Source: Synchiropus splendidus (taxonomy: Eukaryota; Chordata; Actinopteri; Syngnathiformes; Callionymidae). Taken from it: 64,000 nt of DNA. Location of the stretch: NCBI RefSeq assembly GCF_027744825.2, contig NC_071345.1, forward strand, positions 4,165,501 to 4,229,500, read 5' to 3'. Under the pieces are notes generated by a model, which saw only the letters and a list, made by a program, of their open reading frames with translations, searched no databases and was not told the DNA's origin. Positions 41,502 through 52,000 of this stretch are shown here, one piece after another. Position numbers and translations under genes: made by a program. Numbering within the stretch: the first letter of the stretch is position 1; each line of letters begins with the position of its first letter.

Positions 41502-43856
41502 ATGCCACTTGCGACCAAAGCTTCTCCAAACTGCGCTAAGATGCAAACAAAACTGAGCGCGTGGACTCCGCTGAACCATCCAGCCTCCAACAACAAGGTA
41601 GCGCCCCCTCATCTACAGTCCTAAGAAAGGCCGAGTGACGGTTTCTGTGGGCGAAATGTTAATGTCTCGTTATGCGTAAATCATAAGTCGAAAACTAAGG
41701 GTTGAAAATACTGTTCTCCGTCCGCAATAGATTTTTGAAGAAAGGCGGAGTCTGGTGTCAAAGTGGGTGAGTGTTGTTTTCATAAATATACACGGCACTT
41801 TCTCCAGCCGTTTATTCTCATGCGACCAGTTTGACAGGTGGTCGGACAGACAGAGGAGGCTGGTGCTGCAGGATTTTCTGCTGAGGTGTTCACAGCAGCA
41901 GCTGCGCTTCCTGAGTCTGAACGTGACTCGACAGCTCCCTCTGCAGGCTGCGGACTTCACCTGCACGCTGCCCAGGGCGCTCAGCCTCTACGTGTTCTCT
42001 TTTCTGGACCCGAGGAGCCTCAGCAGATGCGCTCAGGTAGGCGCGGAGAGGATGTGGAAGATGTCATACTTTCAGAAAAGTGAATGATCCAAATGTTTCA
42101 GGTGAGCTGGCACTGGCGGGGCTTCGTGGAACTGGACCAGCTGTGGAGACCCAAGTGTCTGAAAGTGGGCTGGGGCGTCGACTTCTCCCCCTCGCAGTTG
42201 GAACACGGAGCCTGGAAGAGACTTTACGTCCAACGGGTTCTGGAGCTGCGACTCAACACTAAACCGGTCTGCACTCCAAATACAGGGACATTTGTCCGAG
42301 TCAGGGCTGAGTACTTCATGTTGTGTTTTCATGTGACGGAGCCACAGAAAGGCTGGCAGCAGCAGAAGCATCAAGACCATCACGTGGCGACCGTCACCAC
42401 CAGGGGAGCAGGCGACGTCAACAAGGAAGATCCTCCCTCCTCCAACCGCTCAGCGTCAGCTGCAGCTGGAAAGAAGCTAAAGCAGCCCCCACCTTGGAGA
42501 GGTTCTGACCCGAGACCCAAAGACATATTCCGCAACAACTACCTTGACAATCTGGACCCACTGCAGCAAGGGTGAGAGGCTTCTGTAGAGCGATATAGCA
42601 CTCATTTTTCAAAGCATACGAGCAAAAACATTTAAAATCCACGCCCTACTAAGCAAGAAAATAAAACAAACAATAGCAATTATTTATTAACTGTTCCTAA
42701 TAAGTGTTAGTTTCATGACTATTTTAAGTAAACAAACTCCTTTTAATCTTCTTAGGCAATTGAAAAGCAGAGTTTCCGGGACAACAGTGACCCCTGGCGA
42801 GCAGAGGAAGAACAGCGTGACAGAAAAATATTACAAATTGCGAAAAGCCAAATCGCTGGTGAGTCTGGCTCCGTTCCACATCAAAGCCAGCCGCTAAATG
42901 TCGTGGAGTGTCTAGAGACAGGAATCATGAATTATGGAGCAACGTTTACACGTTTGCTCGTGAAGAGGTGGGAGGAGGAGGAGGGGTGTTTTGTCAGGGC
43001 TGTGCTGGTGAGGGTGAACTGGAGGATGTGGAGCCGCTGTTATATATTCAGATTTGTTCAGGTGACTTCTACACCCCGCACCTTTAAGTGCATTTTCCTC
43101 CGGTGGTTTCCATGGTAACCCTGCTTCAATATGAATTACAGATGTTCCTCACCTCAAACCCCAGACAGCCGCACTCTCCTCTAGCAAGAGGTGATGACAA
43201 AGCCGTGGTTGAGGAGAAGACGCCTCAGGAAGACGCTGGGATCCGACCAGGCCCAGTGAGGCCCGCGGTACCAAAACTGAGCACGGCGGCACTGAGAGCA
43301 GCCCAGCGTTCACACAGGAGCATCCCCAGTACGTTTGGACCATCTGCCACTTTTATGTGAAGGTCACACTAACAAGTAAAGGTCACGCAAACTAGCCAGC
43401 GAAGAGGAGGACCTGAGTAACACTGCTTTCATTGGAATGACCTGCTTATTTTATCTTAATAGTAAAGAGTATCTGTGTGATTCGGGATGATGTGCAAAAT
43501 GGTGGAGGAGGAAAGAAGCTTTTGCAACACTGGGATCTTAGTTAGCTGGTAGAGTTCCCTCTAGGCTGGAAGTGATGCAAGACCAAGGCAATATAATGGA
43601 GCAATCTTCAAGCTTCTGAATCATTAAAAACAATTGTGCAGGAAATAAGATTTTATATTTTCAAAACTACTCCAGCAAGAACAAGGAGAAGATACAGCAG
43701 AACTGTCCTGCTCAAACAGTGCTTTTAATAATGTCAAATGTGATTGAAAACAACTGGTTTAAAGAGTGTATTTTTTTCCAAATTGCAGGTTCTCCACTGT
43801 TCCAGCCGTGGTTCCGACTGGCGCCACACCCCCAGGTCGAGAGAAAAGAGTTATGA
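41502..43856 (+). CDS. fbxo16: F-box only protein 16, complete, 7 coding exons
   Basis: Substrate-recognition subunit of an SCF (SKP1-CUL1-F-box) ubiquitin ligase. Exons: 41502-41597, 41731-41766, 41830-42036, 42102-42571, 42756-42858, 43142-43328 and 43789-43856, total 1,167 nt (388 residues; the human protein is about 292). Family landmarks are KMQTKLSAWTPLNHP near the start, IFEERRSLVSKWFDRWSDRQ, the F-box [28 protein letters not shown], and the basic KLRKAKSL near the end. It starts at MPLATK because the conserved KMQTK follows 12 residues later; an in-frame ATG at that Met is an alternative. The fourth exon is long and its second half (Gln/His and Pro/Ser-rich) is poorly conserved, so an unseen intron there cannot be excluded. 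Divergent from fzd3 and convergent with the CYRI gene. Confidence 0.9.
41731..41766 (+). CDS. fbxo16: 36-nt microexon of fbxo16
   Basis: Only 12 codons (IFEERRSLVSKW), phase 0 at both ends, with acceptor CGCAATAG and donor GTGAGT. The sequence matches the FEERRALLGKW segment of the mammalian protein, so it is a genuine exon despite its size. Confidence 0.85.
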
Positions 43857-44008
43857 GCAACTGGTTTGGCACCTTAATCCTTTAAAAGCTCTGCTATAGA
43901 AACCAGTTAAAAGATGTTTTCTTGTTATTATTTTTCTTAAACCAGTTCATTTTCTTTTCAAATATATAAAGCTATTAAGTTTGTTTTCCAACATCTAAGA
44001 ACTTTACA

Positions 44009-44014
44009 AATAAA
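44009..44014 (+). terminator. fbxo16: Likely poly(A) signal of fbxo16
   Basis: AATAAA 153 nt past the fbxo16 stop, followed by a TGTGTG-containing stretch. Between 43857 and this site there is only 3' UTR. Confidence 0.55.
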
Positions 44015-44324
44015 CGTATTTTTGTGTGCTCGTAGTAAACAAAGTGAAAAAGATTACAGTAATTGAAATCCAACTCCAGCTGCTTCAAAGAAACCCTCCA
44101 AATGTCACAACCATGATCAGTCATGCTTGCCATTTTGAAATGCAAACAATAAGAGTCCAACGTGTTAGCCATAAAATGTCATAGTATTTTCCGAGCTAAC
44201 TCTCAACTCTAACAACAACACGCCAGACCGCCACATTATTTAGCGTTATCCATGCAATGCTCGGGTTTCACCACTATCTGACGATCCTGAAGCAGCCACT
44301 CACAATGGTGTAACAAATACGTAG

Positions 44325-44988
44325 CCTCCTTTTTTAATAAATGTTTATTACAAAAACACAAATTAAGAAAGAAGTCATTTAAAACACACACAGACTTGAC
44401 ACTTTCATTCAGATTGTTGTCACACACATATTAAATAAAACATTTGTGGAGTGGCTGCGATGGTGACTGGGTGTCAGTGCTGAATTCACTTCATGTTGCT
44501 TTTGACTGGTGTAGCTTTGTGTTCACAGTGGGTTTCTTTAGACAGGGCAGGAGCAGACAGATAAAAACCACACACAAATGAACGACGTCCTCCATCCCTC
44601 ATCCAAAAATTCAGCCCTTGAAACGTTGACATCACTCGAGTTGAAAGTTGTAAAAGGACGACTATACAAAATAGCTAATTTTGAGTTCAGTAAAAAGTTG
44701 CAGATCGGGAAGTAAAAAAAAAAAAAAGAAAAACAGACAAAAGGTTAAAGACATTTCGGGTCGATTCCCGAGATCTGCTTGCACAAAAGCTCTATTAAAT
44801 AAGGCTGATGGGTTTTGGGCCGATTGTGCTGTTACAGTAGACAACCTGTTTCTAAACTGGGAGGGAATGACTATGCGAATACACACAAGTATGAACACGG
44901 AGTCTTCTTTTTTTTAAATAATGTAAACATATACATCTTATTTGAGGTCATACCATAGATCCTCTTCATATTTTTAGATTTAGGGGAG
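44325..44988 (-). other. 3' UTR of the CYRI gene
   Basis: Non-coding stretch after the stop codon on the minus strand. TTTATT at 44344-44349 reads AATAAA on the minus strand and is the likely poly(A) signal, giving a UTR of about 650 nt and a gap of about 300 bp to the end of fbxo16. Confidence 0.55.
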
Positions 44989-47900
44989 TTACTGGAGCAT
45001 CGTCCTGATGTTTTTCGGAGTGGACTCGTCGTTCAGATGCTTGGTGGTGAACCTGAGGCAGAAGAGTTACGTTTCTGTCAGACCATATATTCACCTCACA
45101 ATTGAGAAGAGTAGGTGTAACTCTTGGTGAGGCGTGGCCGCGGGTAGTAAACACTGAGGACCAGTGAGGAAAATTCATTTAAAAAAAGTAAAAATTACGA
45201 ACAAAAAAATGAATTACCTTTTAATATTTCATAGATATTTGTGCGATAGTTATTTATATTCAAATTAAATCGTACATGAAATGGAATGTTTTTATAAGTC
45301 TCATGCCATATTTCCATTTCTTAATATCCTTCCTTCCATTGAATCTTTAATGGTTCATTTCATCCTTGTTACTTAACATTTTTTTCCCCATCACGATTCT
45401 TAGTCATTGCCCCCTCACAACAGTCACAGTTTATAATATGGCCCTTTAGGAAATTTAACTACCCGCCTGTGCTTTAGGAGTGATTCATGAAAGAGCTTAC
45501 TTAAGAGCGTTGAGCAGTCCCTCGACGTTATCAGCCGGCTGGTCCTTCAGCACTTTGATGCAGCCTTTCATCTGCGAACAAACACGTGAGACAAGGCTGC
45601 TGCGGCACCTGCGCTGCGTCTATCAGACATGCGGCTCTTACATCGATCTTGGAGGACTTGTTGAAGGCACCGTTGGGGTGTACGTGGTCATAGAGAATGA
45701 TGACTCCAACCATCACTCTCATGCAGAACAGGAGTGTGTCCTCGCTGCTGAAGCGACTTGAGTATTCCCTGAGTTTAAAGAGACACCCTCATTCCAATGG
45801 CTACATGGATGGAGTGGTTTGCGTCACGGTACTCACGGTGTCTCCAGCATGACTTTGCAGACACTCGCCATGGTGCTCAGACAGTCTGTCGTGTTCTCCA
45901 GTGGAAGGGTTTTGTTCTGCAGTCATTGGTGAAGCAGAAGGAATCAGTGAGTCTATATGAGTATGGAGCAGTGACGGGTCGATGAGGTTTATGAAACACA
46001 GGCCACCAGAGGGCACTGTCAGCCGCAACACGTTTGGACTTGGAAATTCTAATTCAATGAAACCTGACATCATTACCAAACAAAAAGCGCCATCTAGTGG
46101 CCCCTGAAAACACTGGTCTCAATCAATTGGGGGGGCGGAGTTATGCAGAGGAGAGACAATTGTGACAGCGCTGGTTTCAGACTACTATACACAGAGAGTA
46201 CATGCTAGTCAGGTGAGGAAATTAACTGTGTAGTCAGTGAAAGAAACCTGTTCCTTCTTCATTCTGTTCTATGTGGAGTGGTCGCAGAATACGGTGGCCT
46301 CAAGTGGACAAAATTCAGTCTCACAACAGACAGGTTCATGAGCTTTATCAATCAGTTTGAGAAAGGATAAATGTTTGTAAAAGTTGCTGGAAGTTCTTTG
46401 ATATCCAGTGCCCTCAATGGTGTCATGTGACTTCAATGACTACAGTTTGTGTACTTATTGTATTGGAGCATTCTTGAGATATATATATATATATTCTACT
46501 ACCAGAAGACGCTACAATATGTGATTGAGTAGAACAAATATGGAAATAATCTATACAATTCAAAGACATTTGAAAGCTTGCAAATTGAAAACATTTAAAA
46601 AAAATATTTTTTAAACGCTATTTATAAACTATTACAGCTGTCACCGCAGCCGACAAAGACAGATCACTCACAGTGGTCCAGGTGTGCTTGCTCAGACACA
46701 TGAACAATTAGAGGGAACATTGCCTGCAATACTGTTTCACGACGCCTCATCCGCCCATCACTACTATAGAGACAGTCGTTCACACTTGCTCACCTCTGTC
46801 ACAAAGTTGGTGGTGGCGGTGCTGAGCGTCTTCAGCATGGGCGTGGCCTCAGCGTAGAACAGAGACATCCTGTTGGCCATCTCGTTGTTGACTTCGTTTT
46901 CGATATCCAACTGAGAACGGGCAACATACTGACGTCAGTTTATTGTCATCAAAAAGACACCAGATCATCGTCCGGATGAAGACTTCAACGTGAACTCACA
47001 TTCATGTTGTTTATCCGGTTTCGACTGATGGTCCTTCTGTAGTAGCTGAAGTCGTTCTGGATCGCAGGGATTCTCATCTGAAAGGACATCCCCACCGTCA
47101 ACTATGACCCGACTTTAAAACTCCCCTATAAACCTAAGCACTGACCTTGAGCTCATCGAATCGTAGCGTGAAATGGAGGATTTCGGCAAACTGTTTGGCC
47201 AGAGCCTGCTCCTTCTCCAGGTGCTGAGTTGGCGCATACGGCGGACACGTCAGGGTTTCCAACAGACTCCGAAGAGCCTCCTCTGTGGGACCAGTGAACA
47301 ATCTCTCAAGAAAACTGAATGTTTGACACCGTATTTGCCAGAAACCAGGCGCACCGAGTCTGAGGGAGAAACTGTAGAACTTCTTGAGCTTGATGACGAG
47401 CGGGCAGACGGAGTTCCAGGCTCGCTCCTGCAGCAGCAGATCGCTGGGGTTCTGAATCGCCTACAGACAAAAAGCACATTAAAAATACACTTTCAATTCA
47501 GAACGTTTTTGGTGAATGCTGTGCCTGATCGATCGTACATCTCTTATCTCCTGACCGGCACCTTTGTACGCCTGCAGACCAGAGAGGATGTTCTCCGAGT
47601 CCTGAAGGACTGAGTTCACCTGGTTCCACACCTCACGCTCTCCTTCCGTTGGTTGTGCATCTTACACACAAACAAAAGTTAGTCACAACAGGGTCTCACA
47701 GCAGTTTTAGCTGGTGAAAATAAAAGCCGACAAATTAAAAGTTTAGCTTTTCACAATTAAAAACAGATGAAACGGAATGGATGAACAATGAAGCATAAAA
47801 TTAAATTAACTTTTTTTTTTTAATCCCACAACACACAGCAGGAGGAAAGCAATTTGACTGTTACTGTCTGCAGCAGCATTAGTGTATTGAGCTGAGACTA

Positions 47901-49059
47901 GAGCTAGAGCTCATAAGATCAAATGAGCTTCTTATCAAGTCAAGCAAATCTGTATTCGGTTTCAGGTTCCATTTCTCAGCGCAATCACTTTTTTTAAAAT
48001 TCTTTATTAAAGACGTTAAACTATGAAATCAATTTTCAGAATAATCTATTAATTTAGTACGTCACTATAATATACCATCATTTAAGCTATATAGATGCCT
48101 TAACTTGGCTCCAAAAAAAATAACGCTCAGGAAAAAATAAAGATCATAAAATATTAAAAATAAATACTAATATTTTCCTACAACAATAGAGGGACAGTTC
48201 CTAAAAATATCTTCAGTGTGCGAAGTGTAATAGGCTTGGGACAAATCTAACGTCAACGTGGCGTTTTGTAATAAAAAAATAACTTGAAAACATTGACAGT
48301 GATGAATGGAATCTTTTGTACAATAGACATCCTTGTACTTTACACGTCATGCAGGAGCGTTAGTGAGAAGCAAAGAGCAAAGGTCAAGGGTCAGCTTCAT
48401 TTTTAACTGAAATTGATGCCAGGTCACTGGTTTTAGAAACCTCAAACAACACAGTTGGGAAACTGTGAATTTAAACTTGATAGAATTCTATTTTAATAAA
48501 ACCTGATTTTTGTACTTCTAATAACATTTGTATTTGTAGTTTAGTGATGTTCAATTGTAATTTGAAACTGTGTGTGACCTCCAGATGGCACCAGATCATT
48601 AGCAGTTCAAATGCTGACCCATGACCTGCCCAACAAAGAAGGGGTTAATGGAAAAGAGGAAAACAAAAAGTTTTGGGGGTGGTGTTGGCTCTGCGGACAG
48701 ATGTGTAGCAGCCATTCTCACTTTCAAAGTCAAGGAAAAAGTTTGGCCCCTGCTCAAGCTCAGTGCAAGTGAGCACTTTTAAGAGATTCCCCATTTGGTT
48801 TCTGGAAGAGAGAAACAGACCACAGGAGAAAGAGAGAGAGAGAGAATAAAATGTCTGATGCTTGAAGTAATCAAATAGGAGGGGAGTAGCAGGATGAAAA
48901 GAGAGCAAAAAGTCCCGTCTCAGTGAGAGAAACCTGCTGGGAAGAAGAATCATCTGACCCTACTCATTTGTCGCTCGCTCCAGACTTACTTTCAAAGTCC
49001 AGGAAAAAGTGTGGATAGTTCTCTATTTCCCTTGTTAGGACTTTTAGCAGGTTACCCAT
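44989..49059 (-). CDS. CYFIP-related Rac1 interactor (CYRI/FAM49 family), cyria-like, complete coding region
   Basis: CYRI proteins bind active Rac1 at the membrane and restrain the Scar/WAVE complex, limiting lamellipodia. Exons on the minus strand: start exon 48990-49059 or 48722-48794, then 47539-47660, 47355-47460, 47146-47282, 47000-47077, 46794-46910, 45837-45916, 45642-45768, 45501-45571 and 44989-45052. Length is 323 or 324 residues, the normal family length. Landmarks: N-terminal MGNLLKVLT (Gly2 myristoylation site), [39 protein letters not shown] (the Arg pair used for Rac1 binding in the family), [40 protein letters not shown], and the end [17 protein letters not shown]. Internal exons look more like CYRIA (FAM49A) than CYRIB; a fish-specific third paralogue is possible, so no symbol is given. 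Confidence 0.93.
45969..46763. mobile_element. Diverged hAT-like element (795 bp), same family as 24922-25164
   Basis: Left end CAGTGACGGGTCGATGAGG and right end CCTCATCCGCCCATCACTA are inverted repeats with a few mismatches. Imperfect 8-bp flanks GTATGGAG and CTATAGAG agree at 6 of 8 positions. The left 180 bp are recognisably the reverse complement of the 243-bp element (shared AACGTTTGGACT, AATTCAATGAAACCT, and the motif pair). The right part, from about 46130, is unrelated and may be extra internal sequence or a nested insertion. It lies in an intron of the CYRI gene. Confidence 0.7.
46479..46493. repeat. Short TA repeat
   Basis: ATATATATATATAT run inside the longer hAT-like element. Confidence 0.8.
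47661..48721 (-). other. Intron of the CYRI gene after the start exons
   Basis: About 1.06 kb with T/A-rich stretches and no recognised exon. Spacing to both start exons is normal for splicing. Confidence 0.7.
48722..48801 (-). CDS. CYRI alternative start exon, B-type
   Basis: Acceptor CTCTTCCAG preceded by a long CT-rich tract, seven nt of 5' UTR, then ATG at 48794 and [17 protein letters not shown] followed by NFFLDFE; donor GTGAGA leaves phase 1. This N-terminus resembles the CYRIB form. It joins the same next exon (AQPTEGE) as the A-type exon. Confidence 0.88.
48830..48846. repeat. Short GA repeat
   Basis: AGAGAGAGAGAGAGA run; on the minus strand it forms part of the CT-rich tract before the B-type start exon acceptor. 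Confidence 0.8.
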
Positions 49060-49069
49060 TCCAGCAAAC
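48990..49069 (-). CDS. CYRI alternative start exon, A-type
   Basis: Acceptor GACCATCAG at the right edge (49070-49071), ten nt of 5' UTR, then ATG at 49059 and [16 protein letters not shown] followed by HFFLDFE; donor GTAAGT leaves phase 1. This N-terminus equals the CYRIA form. Because the exon has an acceptor, transcription must start further upstream. Confidence 0.9.
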
Positions 49070-52000
49070 CTGATGGTCAAAATAACACGTGATGATTGCA
49101 CAGTCAAAAACTTGATCACATGAAAACAGGTTTCACCTATTGAGGGGCCATACTCAAGATTCCGTACAAGAAAACACATCAACATCATTTCTACATTTGC
49201 AGAATTAAGCAATGTCTCCTGAAGTTGTGACCAGGTTTAGGGGAACAGATTGGCACAATATGGTGAGAGAAAAAAAAACATTGAAACATGAAACAATTTA
49301 CAAAATCCAAGCAAACAAAAAAAGTTTGAATATCATTTCCCTGAAATGCTTTTGCATGGGCCAGACCTGGGGAATTCAACAGTTGGAAGGGTCAATTCCC
49401 AGAACGTCTGGAGTTTGACTCCCACGAATAGCAAAGAAGACCTATGCTTATAAAATGCACACATCGAGTATCAAGAGACTAATACACTTGCACTTCCTTA
49501 AATAACTGAACCCAGCACATGCAGTGTGATGAGTCACAATCTCTCCGCAACGGCAGTGCTTTCCTTCCAATCCAAACAGTGGAGCATGTTAAGTAGATGT
49601 TGTAAAAAGAATTTCCTTGAGGTAAAAGAAGCTAGCAATTTCCTGAGAAGCCTTCACCTTCACCTTATATGTTATTATGTTCACTGTAGTCTTTGCTGGG
49701 TTTTAAACAGTAAAAAAGAGAGCCACGGGGGGAACCACAAAGGGATACAGCTACGAAGGTGTCTATATGATATTACAGTTTTGTATTTCTTTTCTAATAG
49801 TATTCACAGCCAGAGCGAGTGAGCTGAAGATTCTTTTCAGGAGAAATCAAACCCTCCGAGACTTAAGTGGCAGTGTGAAGCAGCAACAAAAGGGACACTG
49901 TGCTGCCACACGCACATGATAATCACACTGCATTTCTCTGCGCAGCCTCCAGCCAACGGTGGATTATTTTCATACATGCTATTCATTCTCGCATTCATCG
50001 TACATTCCTACACAGGTTACACCTCATTTAATTACTTATACTTGAAGCAGAGAGAAACACTTCTTGAAGATCTCAGCAAGGCGCCTTTGTCAGGGATTCT
50101 GTTGATGCCATGCGAGTTTTGACCAGAAGGGGGCGGCAGTTTTGTATTCTCGTCGCACGGTGGTGGTGTCAAGTTGGTACATGTGCTGCACTCATCTTCT
50201 GCATGATTTTTCCAGACAAAGCCTAACCTGCGGCTAGAACAGGCTCCTCAACAGGCTCCCTTGTCCAGCTCAGACAAGATCTAGATCCTCGGGGTGCACA
50301 TACCGCCAAAAAAAAAAAAAAAAAGGCTGTGAAATTTGGACTTAAAAAAGAACTGACCACCTGATGTGAAACATTTGTAATCAAAGCTGCATTTTTCACC
50401 ACATTGCGTCCTTCTGTATGACAAGTTAAAGAGTCAAAATACATCGTCTACCATATTCAAAACTCTTGAATTGATTGTGTATATTAGATGCACTGGAAGC
50501 AAAGTATAAAGAGTATTTCATTCGAGTAAATGGCCAAGATTTTGGCACATTAGAAACAGACCAAACAGAGAGAGAATACGAAAGCAATTTGCTCAAGATG
50601 ACATAGAAAGAAATCTGCAAAAATAGTTAACCTCAGACAAAACGAAAAGGGCATCCTCCGAACCGCATTGTTATGTTATCATCATAGATGACTGGGTGAA
50701 ACGCACTGCAGATGATGTGAAGCAGATGAGCTCTCCAAAAGTCCAAGTCAGATCTGTGCAACTAAATGCAAGAGTCGTACGAATCTGTGCGTGCAATTCA
50801 CGTTCAGCCCCAGGCCATCGAACCAACCCCAGCAGCTGAATATGCCATTACCTAACCCAGGAAAGAAGATGGATATACAGGCCTCCACCCTGAACATTGT
50901 GACACAACACAAAACAAACCTATTATTAAGCAAAACATGAAAAATAAATCATAATTCTAACGTTAATGTTAAATTCGAGACCAGTGTCAAAGGTCAGATC
51001 AATGAACTAAAAAACATATTTAAAAATTATTTTAATTCTTCAGTTATATAATACTCTGTGAATGCAATCTATTTGAAGATATTTAAACTTCTTAGACTTT
51101 CCATTTCCCCCGCTCCCTTTTCTCAGTTGTTTCTGTGGAGCGTCATCACTTCAGCACCACACTGTGCAACTCTCAAACACATTGCTGCCTCAGCTTGCAC
51201 TGCTTCCATTCAATCAACAGTAGACTGAAAAAGGTACACTCCCATGAACAAGTCTGAAGAAAACTATTTCTAGCAGAGTGCAAGATGAAATTCAATCATG
51301 CATCAACACTTTAACTCATATGTTATATTTTGTTGTTGTTTGTTTTAAGGAGTAAAGTGACTCTTATTTAGCACCACTTATCATAACATAAAACATGATT
51401 TTATAAACATTCATTCTTACGCCATGATGCCAGACAGGGAACAACAACAACTGGGAATTTTCTTGTCTGCTCTGTTCCTCTTTCAGATTCACTTATTAAT
51501 ATATTGTCAAGAATAAAGTGGGGAGCCATTTCCCTTTTCCTGTTATATCACACATTTCAAATGACGTGAGTTCACGCAAGGAAATAACGCAGACATGTGT
51601 TGAGAGAAAAAGTCTGCTAATGTCATATACTTTTCACAACTCCGATATATACAGCATGTGGTTGCCGCAGTAGTGGAAAGAGCCTTCAGCAGGATCACTG
51701 TTCTTAGCTAACCTTGACATACACATTCTTCATGCTTCTAAAAATGTGCTCCAAAGCCGAACAGTCTCATGGTCGTTTGTGCTTTATAATTAAACACAAG
51801 TGCATAACATCAAAAGCACTCGTGCCTTCAAAGCGGCCTGAAAGATTGAAAGAACGTCTGTTGTGATGGGGGAAAAACATGCTAATTTTTTTAAAAAGAT
51901 GAGGGCGTTTGGGAACAGAGTATGACTACAACATTGTGCACTCAATCTTGATCAAAATCAGCAGAAACAACAGTTTGCACAGGAAAACATGGTGAATATG

